From positions 1 to 22,406 of the forward strand of contig MVRP01000056.1 in the NCBI GenBank assembly GCA_002067405.1: DNA of 22,406 nt, written 5' to 3'. Origin of the DNA: Syntrophorhabdaceae bacterium PtaU1.Bin034 (GTDB lineage: Bacteria > Desulfobacterota_G > Syntrophorhabdia > Syntrophorhabdales > WCHB1-27). Below the pieces are notes generated by a model that did not search any database, was not told where the DNA came from, and saw only the letters and a program-made list of their open reading frames with translations. This document shows, piece after piece, positions 7,558-14,963 of the stretch (within the stretch, counting starts at the first letter, position 1; each line of letters begins with the position of its first letter). Both the position numbers and the translations under genes were made by a program.

Positions 7558-7587
7558 AGATTAGCGCTTGGTTAAAAATTATGTCAA
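7558..7587 (-). promoter_or_regulatory. Probable tetR promoter
   Basis: On the minus strand a perfect TTGACA (7582-7587) is followed after 18 bp by TAATCT (7558-7563), a weak -10. The start site would fall near 7551, placing operator copy 3 at about +11 to +24. A perfect inverted repeat TGACATA (7552-7558) / TATGTCA (7580-7586) brackets this promoter. Confidence 0.45.
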
Positions 7588-7788
7588 GAAAAAATTTTGG
7601 GGGCATGCCCTTCAGTCTCGGTGACCAAGGAATTTCCTTACGTTCCTATCCGCCTTACGGTGCATGCTTCTCATGTCGGGAAGAAGAAGTACGGTGCAGA
7701 GACAAAACCTACATCGGGGGATTCCAAGAAGGTGAGCTTTGGTTCGAGCTTCGGCGTCAAGGCAGACGTTGAGGACATCCAGTCATGA
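7576..7788 (+). pseudogene. Possible decayed gene end, unrecognised
   Basis: An open plus-strand frame with no good start or ribosome site ends at TGA 7786-7788. The latter two thirds read like real protein (FPYVPIRLTVHASHVGKKKY ... SFGSSFGVKADVEDIQS), with codon choices like the neighbouring genes (AAG, GAC, GTC, ATC). It converges on fabH and is followed by the bidirectional terminator hairpin, the position expected of a genuine 3' end. The 5' part appears missing; the frame begins within the tetR promoter region. I do not recognise the family. It may be the tail of a gene once divergent from tetR, or simply a chance open frame. Confidence 0.3.
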
Positions 7789-7831
7789 TGACCATAAAGC
7801 ATGGCGCAAAAAACGCCCGGCCGCCTTTCAA

Positions 7832-7885
7832 GTATATCAAAGCAAAAGGCCCGGACAAGATGCCGGGCCTTTTGCTTTGATATAC
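7832..7885. terminator. Bidirectional terminator, 23-bp perfect stem
   Basis: Arms 7832-7854 and 7863-7885 are perfectly complementary with an 8-nt loop. GGCCCGG/CCGGGCC forms the GC core and the arms continue into A-rich/T-rich flanks (AAAAGG ... CCTTTTGCTTTG), so a T-tract follows the core in both directions. It begins six bases beyond the fabH stop and 43 bases after the possible convergent gene end, and serves fabH for certain. Confidence 0.9.
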
Positions 7886-7890
7886 ACCCA

Positions 7891-8877
7891 TCACCACTTT
7901 ATAAGGCTGCTCCCCCACGTCAACCCTCCCCCGAAGGCGGTGAGGACCACAAGCTTGTCTTTCGTGATCGTTCCGTCCCTGACCGCCTCGTCAAGGGCGA
8001 TGGGGACTGTAGCAGACGATATGTTCCCGTATTTCTCGATAGTAATATAGACTTTTTCCATCGCGACTTTCAGTTTCTTGGCCACGCCCTGGATGATCCT
8101 GATATTCGCCTGATGCGGGATAATAACGTCAACATCATTTATCGAATACCCATTGGCGGCAACCGCTTCCTCGGCAGCCTGAGAAAAATGATTCACTGCG
8201 ACCCTGAGCGATGTATTGGCGCCTATCATTTTGAGAAAATGGAGTCCTTTGTCGACACTTTCGTGAGAAATCGGGGTTGTAAGAGAACCGCCCCCCGGCA
8301 TGAGGAGGTTATCGCCGTTCTTGCCATCCGTATGGATATGAGTGGACAGGACTTCTGCTCCCTGGTCCGTCTCCGCAAGAACCACCGCTCCTGCTCCATC
8401 CCCCCAGAGGATGCAGCTTTCCCGCTCCTGCCAGTTCACGGTCCTGCTCATGATTTCACCGGCCACAACGAGGGCTTTCTTGTTCACGCCTGCAGTGATC
8501 ATCGCTTTGGCCACGTGGAGAGCAAAGATAAAACCGGTACACGCGGCGGTAACGTCGAAAGAAACCGCGTTGTCACATCCGAGCTTTGACTCCAACCAGT
8601 TGGCACCGGAGGGACAACACGTATCGGGCGTGATCGTACCCAGCACGATCAGGTCTATGTCGGCCGGTTTGACACCCGCCATCTCCATTGCCCTTTCCCC
8701 TGCGGTCTTGCAAAGTGTTGAGACTCCGACCCCCGGCTCTGCAATGCGCCTTTCCCTTACCCCGGTTCTCGTGTAGATCCACTCGTCCGACGTATCCAGA
8801 AACTTCTCGATGTCGTGATTACTCAATACTTTTTCAGGGACGTACGAGCCCGTGCCGATAATACCTATTCTCTTCAT
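7891..8877 (-). CDS. fabH: 3-oxoacyl-ACP synthase III
   Basis: 328 residues, the usual KAS III length. It condenses acetyl-CoA (or another starter) with malonyl-ACP to begin fatty-acid synthesis in the cytosol. The catalytic triad is visible: Cys in AACTGF (C113), His in IPHQANIRI (H255) and Asn in YGNISSAT (N285). The C-terminal AFGGGLTWGSSL block is also typical. Start ATG has AAAGGGG upstream. It stands alone, not in a fab cluster, with its own likely promoter and a strong terminator. The Trp-Thr-Arg region WIYTRTGVRERR matches the CoA-binding part of FabH. A role in another beta-ketoacyl pathway is possible but the sequence looks like ordinary FabH. Confidence 0.93.
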   Translation of the reverse strand: MKRIGIIGTGSYVPEKVLSNHDIEKFLDTSDEWIYTRTGVRERRIAEPGVGVSTLCKTAGERAMEMAGVKPADIDLIVLGTITPDTCCPSGANWLESKLGCDNAVSFDVTAACTGFIFALHVAKAMITAGVNKKALVVAGEIMSRTVNWQERESCILWGDGAGAVVLAETDQGAEVLSTHIHTDGKNGDNLLMPGGGSLTTPISHESVDKGLHFLKMIGANTSLRVAVNHFSQAAEEAVAANGYSINDVDVIIPHQANIRIIQGVAKKLKVAMEKVYITIEKYGNISSATVPIALDEAVRDGTITKDKLVVLTAFGGGLTWGSSLIKW

Positions 8878-8912
8878 CCAGACCCCTTTGATGAATTGGA
8901 ATTTTGTGCACT

Positions 8913-8941
8913 AATAGACCAGATACGGATATTGTTGTCAA
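8913..8941 (-). promoter_or_regulatory. Probable fabH promoter
   Basis: Minus strand TTGACA (8936-8941), 17-bp spacer, TCTATT (8913-8918). Predicted start near 8906 gives a leader of about 29 nt that contains the AAAGGGG ribosome site. Confidence 0.45.
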
Positions 8942-8988
8942 GCAAAAGCCCGGTCACACCCGGCACGTCATGCGTGAGGCGATGACCA

Positions 8989-9177
8989 CTAATCCGGCTG
9001 AATGATTACCCGATGGGCGAGAAGGTCAATCAGCTTTATCCTTCCCCGGATTACCCTCTCCTCTCCGAAGAGATTAAGCAGCCTCAAGCTCCCGTCTTCC
9101 GGTGTGATACTTGTCACGTCCTCAAGAACAAGGGTTTCTTTTTCCTCCTCCAGAACATATGCTGCCGTCTGGCACAT
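8989..9177 (-). CDS. CooT-family nickel-binding small protein
   Basis: 62 residues starting Met-Cys-Gln. CooT proteins are small beta-rich dimers whose Cys2 binds Ni(II); the founding member assists nickel supply to carbon monoxide dehydrogenase. The sequence fits: MCQTAAYVL, acidic strand (LVLEDVTSITPEDG), LLNLFGEERVIRGRI and KLIDLLAHRVII at the end. I chose ATG at 9175-9177 because AGGGGGTG lies just upstream and the family begins with MC; an open frame extends 41 codons further but has no family similarity. No CODH or hydrogenase gene is in the window, so its client enzyme is elsewhere. Family call moderately strong. Confidence 0.75.
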   Translation of the reverse strand: MCQTAAYVLEEEKETLVLEDVTSITPEDGSLRLLNLFGEERVIRGRIKLIDLLAHRVIIQPD

Positions 9178-9326
9178 GTCGCACCCCCTTTTCGGACTGA
9201 ATGATAAATTAGACCATGGAACAGGCAAAAACTCAATAATCTTCAGCTGCTTCTTGGGTTTGAGGAAACCGGTCACACTCCTGCCGATCGAGAAAAACAT
9301 GGAAAAATAGAGCAGCTTACAATATA

Positions 9327-10328
9327 ATGCCTTGGTTTATGAAAAAGCATACCGTTATTACGGTCTTCGGCTTTGCGGTGAGCATAGTCCTCCTCTATTT
9401 CTCTTTAAAGGGAATTCATTTCAGGGAGATCTGGGGAACTTTAAGCAAAGCAAATCTGACACTGGCTTTCATGCCCCTCGTCTTCATTGCGACCGCCATC
9501 TTCCTCTCCTCGTTCAGGTGGTCAAGAGTAGCAGGCTCGACCGTACGGTTCAAAGAGACGGTACCTGCGATGCTGATAGGCATGTTCATCAACAATGTGT
9601 TGCCTGCGAGGCTGGGCGAGGTGGCACGGGGATATGCATTGTGCCACAAGAAAGGCTTTTCTTTCACCTATGGCTTTTCGACTGTCCTTCTCGACCGCTT
9701 CTTCGACCTTACAGGGCTCCTGCTCCTTATGTTCGTGTTTTTCCCCCGCGGAAGCCTGCCGCCACGGATCTCTCAGGGAATCTACATTATTATAGGCGTG
9801 CTCATCTTCTGTGTCCTGATGATCATACTACTGAGCCGTAAGAGTTTTGTCGATCATCTTTCCGAACGATTCACCAATTTAGAAAAATCATTCCTTTCCA
9901 AGTTCGCCAAGAGGATTATAGAGATTCAGGAGAACCTGACCAGGATCGGGTCCCCCTTGACCATAATCTTTTTCGTGATTATCTCATTCTTCACGTGGCT
10001 GTCGATGAGCGCGGCCCTTTATTTCGTTGTTCTCACGCTCGGCATTTCCTTACCCTCTGTCTGGATCATACCTTTTGTATGCGCGCTCCTGAATATAGGG
10101 ATCACGGTCCCCTCTTCGCCCGGTTACGTAGGTGTGTATCAGTTCCTTCTTGTCTACCTGCTCTCCATCTTCGGTGTGCCGAAGCATGAAGGCTTTACCA
10201 TATCAATCCTTTACCATGCTTCGTGGTATATACCTTACACGATTTCAGGGTTTCTGTTCCTTCTTCGGGAGCACCTCCGGATACGCGACATCCAGAAACT
10301 GGAGGAGAAAGAAGAGGCAACAGCATGA
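9327..10328 (+). CDS. Flippase-like / LPG-synthase TM-region membrane protein (UPF0104)
   Basis: 333 residues with about eight hydrophobic helices. It resembles the integral-membrane half of MprF/AglD-type proteins (lysylphosphatidylglycerol synthase TM region). Characteristic blocks are NNVLPARLGEVARGYAL (about 91-107), STVLLDRFFDLTGLLLL (about 118-134) and PSSPGYVGVYQFLLVYLLSIFGVP near the C-terminus. Such proteins are thought to move or bind polyprenyl- or phospholipid-linked molecules in the inner membrane. Two starts are possible: ATG 9327, or ATG 9339 four codons on. Neither has a strong ribosome site, and a TATAAT (9323-9328) overlaps the first ATG. It precedes the lptF-lptG pair, so an envelope-lipid role fits. 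Confidence 0.8.
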   Translation: MPWFMKKHTVITVFGFAVSIVLLYFSLKGIHFREIWGTLSKANLTLAFMPLVFIATAIFLSSFRWSRVAGSTVRFKETVPAMLIGMFINNVLPARLGEVARGYALCHKKGFSFTYGFSTVLLDRFFDLTGLLLLMFVFFPRGSLPPRISQGIYIIIGVLIFCVLMIILLSRKSFVDHLSERFTNLEKSFLSKFAKRIIEIQENLTRIGSPLTIIFFVIISFFTWLSMSAALYFVVLTLGISLPSVWIIPFVCALLNIGITVPSSPGYVGVYQFLLVYLLSIFGVPKHEGFTISILYHASWYIPYTISGFLFLLREHLRIRDIQKLEEKEEATA

Positions 10329-10391
10329 AGCCTTAGCCTGTCATCATCTCTCTTTTCGAGCTTGTCTAACCCATTATCATCCTTGGCTAAA

Positions 10392-10420
10392 TTGACAGAG
10401 AAGGTACCCGGTGATAAATT
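10392..10420 (+). promoter_or_regulatory. Candidate lptF promoter
   Basis: TTGACA (10392-10397), 17-bp spacer, TAAATT (10415-10420). The hexamers are good, but a start near 10427 would leave only about 8 nt before the lptF ATG, so the transcript would be nearly leaderless. Transcription from the gene upstream may matter more. Confidence 0.35.
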
Positions 10421-10434
10421 AAGGCATAAAGACT

Positions 10435-11601
10435 ATGAAATTCTTCTTCAAGAAATTCTACTTATACCTTCTGAAAGAGCTTCTTCTGCTCTTCTTCCTT
10501 TCCCTCTCGGTATTTACTTTCATCCTCGTGGTAAGCCGTCTGGGGAAAATGGCAGATCTCGTCGTCAACAAGGGTGTGGACCTGAAGGACATTATCCTGC
10601 TTATCGCCTATTCTTCCCCACCGTTTCTGACGTTCACTCTGCCGATGGCATTCCTCCTCTCATCGGTAGTGGTCCTCGGAAGGCTGTCAAGTGAAAATGA
10701 GGTACTTGCGCTGAAGGCAAGCGGCGTCAACCTGAAGAATCTCTTTGTGCCTGTCTCTATCCTCGGGGTGGCTGTGTTCTTCGCCGGATTTCTGAACAGC
10801 AGTCTCCTTTTGAGCAAGAGCAGCGAGGCATTCCGTACCACCCTCGCAGATATTGCGAAGAAAGGCATATCCATTGAAGATAGGGAAGGAATTTTCAACG
10901 ATTCCATCCCGGGTGTTGTCATATACATCGACAAAGTCGACACGAAGAACAGGAATCTGAGCGGCATCATTATATCCGATGACAGGGATGAAGGAGTCAG
11001 ACAGACGGTAACCGCCGAAATGGGAACGCTCAATGTGGATAGTAAAACCTTTGACCTGTCCTTTCTGTTGAAGAACGGCAGCCTCCAGAGGTGGGAAAAA
11101 CAGCAGGATACGTACAGGAGCCTTTCCTTCAAGGACTACACCTTTGCCCTCAATCTCGAAAGCCTTCTTCGCAAAGGAGATACAAGAAAAAGGCCCTATG
11201 AAATGGACATAAACGAGCTGCGTAAGGCGTTTTCCAACGCAAAAGACGAAAACAAGTACGACTTTGCGCTCGAAATATATAAAAAGATCAGCGTCCCCTT
11301 TTCTATCGTCGCCTTCGTGCTTCTCACTGTACCATTAGGCGTCAAGCGAAAGACAGAGGGGAAATTCTCGGGAGTCGTTTACAGCCTTCTTATCTTTATT
11401 GCTTATTACATTCTGACTGCGGTAACAGAAAACGTCGGAAAAGTATACGAGGTGCAGCCATTGCTCGTCTGCTTCCTTCCGAACATAGTATTCTCGCTTG
11501 CAGGCATATACCTTATTGTCCGCATCAATAACGAGGACCAGGGAAGGGTCTTCGCCAATTTGAAACGCTTATGGGAGCCCTTGTTTGCGAAGACTAAATA
11601 G
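10435..11601 (+). CDS. lptF: LPS export permease LptF
   Basis: 388 residues, YjgP/YjgQ family. With LptG it forms the membrane part of the LptB2FG ABC transporter that extracts LPS from the inner membrane. Three N-terminal helices (about 12-34, 55-82, 105-125), a periplasmic beta-jellyroll (about 135-265) and three C-terminal helices (about 285-305, 320-340, 345-365) follow the family plan. ENEVLALKASGVN after helix 2 is the cytoplasmic coupling-helix region contacting LptB. The LPLGVKRKTEGK loop is also typical. ATG start with a modest TAAGG upstream. lptG overlaps its end by 17 bp, indicating coupled translation. The distinction F versus G rests on gene order. Confidence 0.9.
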   Translation: MKFFFKKFYLYLLKELLLLFFLSLSVFTFILVVSRLGKMADLVVNKGVDLKDIILLIAYSSPPFLTFTLPMAFLLSSVVVLGRLSSENEVLALKASGVNLKNLFVPVSILGVAVFFAGFLNSSLLLSKSSEAFRTTLADIAKKGISIEDREGIFNDSIPGVVIYIDKVDTKNRNLSGIIISDDRDEGVRQTVTAEMGTLNVDSKTFDLSFLLKNGSLQRWEKQQDTYRSLSFKDYTFALNLESLLRKGDTRKRPYEMDINELRKAFSNAKDENKYDFALEIYKKISVPFSIVAFVLLTVPLGVKRKTEGKFSGVVYSLLIFIAYYILTAVTENVGKVYEVQPLLVCFLPNIVFSLAGIYLIVRINNEDQGRVFANLKRLWEPLFAKTK

Positions 11602-12664
11602 ATACCTGATCAGTAATACTATCAAATTGCTTTTTATCAGTGAATTTGCGGGCATCGTCATTTTCACCATGATTGAATTTTTTGAACACGTGGACCTGTT
11701 TACCAGGAGTTTTTCGGATTTCGGGCTGGGTATTACCTATATTCTGCTCAAGGTTCCTTATTACTTCAGTCTTATACTCCCCCTATCGTTCCTCATTTCC
11801 ATACTCATCCTGATTATTATCATGATACGGGGAAACGAGGTCATCGTATTGAGGACAGCGGGCATCAGCACTTTATCGCTTATGAAGCCTCTCGTCATCT
11901 TCTCCCTGGTCCTCGTGGTGCTCTCATTCTGCCTCTCCGAATGGATTATACCCTTCACATCTTCCACAGCGGAATACATATACAGGGTGAAGGTCAAGAA
12001 GGAACAGGCATATGTGTTTTTGAAAAATGATAAGATATGGTTCAAGAGAGGGAACACAATCTGCAACATAGATTTTTTTGATGCAAAGAAGGATGAGATC
12101 CGGGGCCTCACTGTCCTCGAGCTTTCCAACAGTTATTCGATTCAGAAACGGTACGATGCGAAGACCGGGGTATGGAAGGACGGTTCCTGGGTGTTTTCGG
12201 AAGTCATTGAAAGAACGTTCAGAAATGACGGCATAGAATCAAAGACCGCCCATAAGACGCTGAGCGGACTTATTAACGAGCCTCCGTCAGTTTTCAAGAT
12301 CGTCGACAAGAGTCCGGAGGAGATGAGTTACAAAGAGCTGCAACGGTATATAACCAGGCTGAAGCGCAACGGGCACGACGTGAAGAGATACATGGTCGAT
12401 CTGTACAGCAAGATCGCCTTTCCCTTCATCAACGTGATCATGGTGCTGGCAGCGTTTTCTGTCGGGTTGCGATACGCAAAGACAAAGAACGTTTCAAAGG
12501 GCATTTTTTCGGGAATTTCCCTGGGGATACTCTACTGGTTCTTTCATTCAGTCGCCCTCTCCCTCGGCTATTCCGAGATATTTCCACCCCTGTTTGCTGC
12601 CTGGTTCTCCAATCTGCTCTTCTTCTCTTTTGGCATCATCGGTACGGTGACGGTGAGAACCTGA
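11585..12664 (+). CDS. lptG: LPS export permease LptG
   Basis: 359 residues, second YjgP/YjgQ paralogue. It partners LptF in the LPS export ABC transporter of the inner membrane. Six helices with a large periplasmic domain between helices 3 and 4; RGNEVIVLRTAGIS is the coupling-helix region, and GLRYAKTKNVSKGIFSGISLGILYWF starts the C-terminal helix set. Translation begins at TTG (11585-11587), inside the last codons of lptF, with GGGAG a few bases upstream; no ATG is better placed. Length is normal. LptB and the Lpt bridge genes are not in this window. Confidence 0.9.
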   Translation: MRRLNRYLISNTIKLLFISEFAGIVIFTMIEFFEHVDLFTRSFSDFGLGITYILLKVPYYFSLILPLSFLISILILIIIMIRGNEVIVLRTAGISTLSLMKPLVIFSLVLVVLSFCLSEWIIPFTSSTAEYIYRVKVKKEQAYVFLKNDKIWFKRGNTICNIDFFDAKKDEIRGLTVLELSNSYSIQKRYDAKTGVWKDGSWVFSEVIERTFRNDGIESKTAHKTLSGLINEPPSVFKIVDKSPEEMSYKELQRYITRLKRNGHDVKRYMVDLYSKIAFPFINVIMVLAAFSVGLRYAKTKNVSKGIFSGISLGILYWFFHSVALSLGYSEIFPPLFAAWFSNLLFFSFGIIGTVTVRT

Positions 12665-12863
12665 CGATAGGGGATGGATGTGACGGGGGTTGAGGGATGA
12701 GCCGGGCGGAAGACGGCTGAGCAAGATCAGACGGAACAGCAGGGCGAGCCGGTGGGCTCGAGGCCACCGCGCAGCCGTTGTCTGCCCGAAAAAGGTGGTG
12801 TTCAGCCGCAAACCGGTTTCTCACATTGAATACGTATGTTTCGGAAAGGAGATTCTTTTATAC
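12665..12863 (+). other. 200-bp gap with strong potential RNA hairpin
   Basis: No convincing gene. A GC-rich segment can fold into a long stem: 12703-12719 pairs with 12772-12788 over 17 positions with one mismatch and two G-U pairs, and the 52-nt loop contains further stems such as CGAGCC-GGTG-GGCTCG. No T-run follows, so it is not an ordinary terminator. It could be a structured 5' leader of the exonuclease gene, an intergenic mRNA-stability element or a small RNA. It does not match any RNA family I can recall. Confidence 0.35.
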
Positions 12864-13358
12864 ATGAAGGCATATCTTGACATTGAAACGGACAGACAGG
12901 GGAATATCTGCGTCATCGGGATTTTCTGCAAGCCAAAGGGTTTTGTCCAGTTCTATGGGGATGACGTGACGGCCGATAATCTGGCAAACGTGCTTTCCAG
13001 GGCCAAGACCATCGTCACCTTTAACGGCGACCTCTTCGACCTTCCCACCCTGGACAAATGTTTCAACCTCGACCTGAAAGCGAATTACCTATCTCTCGAC
13101 CTGTTTAAGGTGAAGAAGAATCTCGGGCTGCCGGGAGGGCTGAAGCAACTGGAGAAGATGTACGGCATAACGAGAAAAACGGAGGGGATCAACGGGTACA
13201 AGGCAATAATGCTGTGGGAGAAGTATGTGAAAAGAGGGGAGATGAAGGCATTGAAGCTTCTCCTTGAATACAACAAGGAAGACGTGCTCAATCTTATCAG
13301 ACTCGAAGAGATATTCTCGGAGCAACTGAAAGGAATGAACCATGATCAAGCAGTTTGA
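12864..13358 (+). CDS. DnaQ-like 3'-5' exonuclease (RNase H-like, YprB type)
   Basis: 164 residues. All three exonuclease motifs are visible: YLDIET (D6, E8), TFNGDLFDLP (N54-D59) and YNKEDV (Y136, D140), plus LDLF with D79. These are the metal-binding acidic residues of the DEDD superfamily and match the predicted 3'-5' exonuclease (YprB-like) group. It probably trims single-stranded nucleic acid; the exact substrate is unknown. The open frame begins 58 codons earlier, but I chose ATG 12864 because AAAGGAG lies 12 bases upstream and the family starts right before the DxE motif. It overlaps the hydrolase gene by 17 bp, so translation is coupled. Confidence 0.8.
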   Translation: MKAYLDIETDRQGNICVIGIFCKPKGFVQFYGDDVTADNLANVLSRAKTIVTFNGDLFDLPTLDKCFNLDLKANYLSLDLFKVKKNLGLPGGLKQLEKMYGITRKTEGINGYKAIMLWEKYVKRGEMKALKLLLEYNKEDVLNLIRLEEIFSEQLKGMNHDQAV

Positions 13359-14052
13359 GGTACAGTCCGGCAAGTACAAGATCAGGGGGGTTTTTGCTGC
13401 ACCCGAGGGGGATGGCAAATTTCCCTGTGTAATCCTCTCTCACGGCCTCGTAAGCTCGAAAGAGAGCTCCAAATACCTGGCTCTTTCACAGGCGTTCCAG
13501 GATGCGGGCATAGCCAGCTGCAGGTTTGATTTTCACGGTTGCGGCGAGAGCGAAGGCAACATCGAGGAGACCACGCTGAGCATTAGAGTCGAGAATCTGG
13601 AGTCGGTAACCGAATGGGTTCTGGGACAACCTGTCGTCGACATTGAAAGGATGGGGCTGTTGGGAAGCAGTTTCGGCGGATCCACGTCTCTTGTGAAAGC
13701 AGCCCGGGACAAGCGAATCAAATGCATTTCCCTCTGGGCAACGCCGCACATGCTCGAGCGTAAGGAAGAGAGCTCCATATCCGAGATCGATTTTAAGGAC
13801 ACACTCTACGAGGATTTTGCCCGATACGATCTCCTGGCCGAAGCCGGGAAAACATCTTGTGCTCTCGTCATTCACGGAGAAATGGACGATGTGGTGCCGG
13901 CCCATGAAGGCAAGGCCATTTACAAAAACCTGAAAAAACCGAAAAGATTCGAACTCATCAAGGGGGGCGACCATATTTTCTCTGATGCGAGTCACAGAGA
14001 GAAGGTAATAAGGCTTTCGCTCAACTGGTTCAGACGCTATTTTTCTGTCTGA
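13342..14052 (+). CDS. Alpha/beta hydrolase
   Basis: 236 residues, serine hydrolase of the alpha/beta fold. The oxyanion-side HGLVSSK (34-40) and FDFHGCGES (62-70) precede the nucleophile elbow GSSFGG (S110). The acid is probably D182 in HGEMDDVVP and the base H211 in GGDHIFSD. This is the pattern of cytosolic acyl-esterases and dienelactone-hydrolase-like enzymes of the Hydrolase_4 / S9-like group. Substrate cannot be given. Its start lies inside the exonuclease gene, so the two are translated together. No terminator was evident after it, although it converges on the next gene. Confidence 0.85.
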   Translation: MIKQFEVQSGKYKIRGVFAAPEGDGKFPCVILSHGLVSSKESSKYLALSQAFQDAGIASCRFDFHGCGESEGNIEETTLSIRVENLESVTEWVLGQPVVDIERMGLLGSSFGGSTSLVKAARDKRIKCISLWATPHMLERKEESSISEIDFKDTLYEDFARYDLLAEAGKTSCALVIHGEMDDVVPAHEGKAIYKNLKKPKRFELIKGGDHIFSDASHREKVIRLSLNWFRRYFSV

Positions 14053-14172
14053 TACATTCCCCCTTTCCCCCTTGATTCCGATGATCGGGCAGACACCCGC
14101 TTCTCAGCCCCGGATACGTGTTGCTTCTGTCCTCCCGGGATCGTCTTGATTCCGCAGCCGCGTCGCCCGAAG

Positions 14173-14847
14173 CTATTTTTTCTTGTTTTTGCTTGCGTTG
14201 ACCTTTTCTTTGATAACATCCGAGATCACGGTGCTGAGACCGATCCCGAGGGCAAGAGAGAGGGTCATGATAATACCGCCGAAAATAATAAGAAATGTAA
14301 TGCTTACTATCGTACTTCCCAGCCCCATGTACTCAAATACTATCCCGAAGGTAATGATGACCAGGAGGATTCGAACACTCTTCGAGATCACATCCCCATA
14401 CCCTATGTTGGCGTTTTCGCACGCCATGTAGATTACCCTGCTCAGGAATGTACTGAATATGATACCAACTATGACTATAATCGTTGAGATTACCACGTAA
14501 GGTAAGGCGCTTGTGATCCGGGAAGCGTATTCAGTGAATTGTGAGATTCCGATAAAATTGAGGCCGAACGAAAAGAAAGTAATAATGAAGATCCAGAAGA
14601 CTATGCGGCTTATTATTGTGGAAGGCTGGGATTTAACGCCCCCCCTTTCCAGGAAGGTGATTATTCCGGCTCCTGACGCCCATTTGTCGAACCGGAAGAG
14701 GATCAGCAGCTTCTCGATAAGCTTCCTCACAAACCAGCTTATTATGAAGCCTGCGATCATCACCACGAGCATGACGATGATGTTGAGGAAGACCTCTGAG
14801 AAGTTCTCGTAGAGGTCGAGAAACATGTCGCTGAAGAAGCTTTTCAT
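14173..14847 (-). CDS. MscS-like TM-helix membrane protein
   Basis: 224 residues, almost all membrane: helices near 20-42, 76-98, 114-138, 156-172 and 178-204. It resembles proteins with the conserved TM helix of the MscS family (the DVISKSVRILLVIITFGIVF and GGIIMTLSLALGIGLSTVISD segments recall pore-helix repeats). The soluble beta domain of true MscS channels is absent and the tail is short and basic (KEKVNASKNKKK). It may be a small mechanosensitive-like channel or a scaffold. Starts at ATG, with weak spacing to the ribosome site (CCCTGATG upstream). It lies divergent to the Fe-S oxidoreductase and convergent to the alpha/beta hydrolase. Confidence 0.75.
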   Translation of the reverse strand: MKSFFSDMFLDLYENFSEVFLNIIVMLVVMIAGFIISWFVRKLIEKLLILFRFDKWASGAGIITFLERGGVKSQPSTIISRIVFWIFIITFFSFGLNFIGISQFTEYASRITSALPYVVISTIIVIVGIIFSTFLSRVIYMACENANIGYGDVISKSVRILLVIITFGIVFEYMGLGSTIVSITFLIIFGGIIMTLSLALGIGLSTVISDVIKEKVNASKNKKK

Positions 14848-14887
14848 CAGGGAACATCTTATAAAGATTGGCCTTTGTTGTCAATCT

Positions 14888-14922
14888 AAAACGGATTATT
14901 TACTGTTGATTTTGTCCGTTTT
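14888..14922. repeat. 8-bp inverted repeat in divergent promoter region
   Basis: AAAACGGA (14888-14895) and TCCGTTTT (14915-14922) are perfect inverted arms 19 bp apart. They overlap the -35 region of the downstream oxidoreductase promoter. This could be an operator or a weak hairpin. Confidence 0.45.
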
Positions 14923-14934
14923 TTCACATAAGAT
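14906..14934 (+). promoter_or_regulatory. Probable promoter of the Fe-S oxidoreductase
   Basis: TTGATT (14906-14911), 17-bp spacer, TAAGAT (14929-14934). Start near 14941 leaves a short leader with a strong AGGAGGA ribosome site before ATG 14964. The inverted repeat at 14888-14922 overlaps its -35. Confidence 0.5.
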
Positions 14935-14963
14935 TATGTATCCTAAAAAGCAGGAGGAATTGT

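Noticed and set aside
7801..8589. Long plus-strand open frame opposite fabH
   Set aside because: It is the complement of the clearly real fabH gene; the protein has no recognisable motifs.
12721..12770. Small SRP RNA, because of a GATCAGACGGAACAGCAG stretch
   Set aside because: The conserved SRP core GGTCAGG...CCGGAAGGAAGCAGCC and its tetraloop are not present.
12690..12863. 58-codon N-terminal extension of the exonuclease
   Set aside because: The extension is Arg-rich with no similarity to the family, and the ribosome site AAAGGAG fits the downstream ATG at 12864.
14053..14172. Terminator between the convergent hydrolase and MscS-like genes
   Set aside because: Only 4-5 bp stems could be found and none is followed by a proper T-run.
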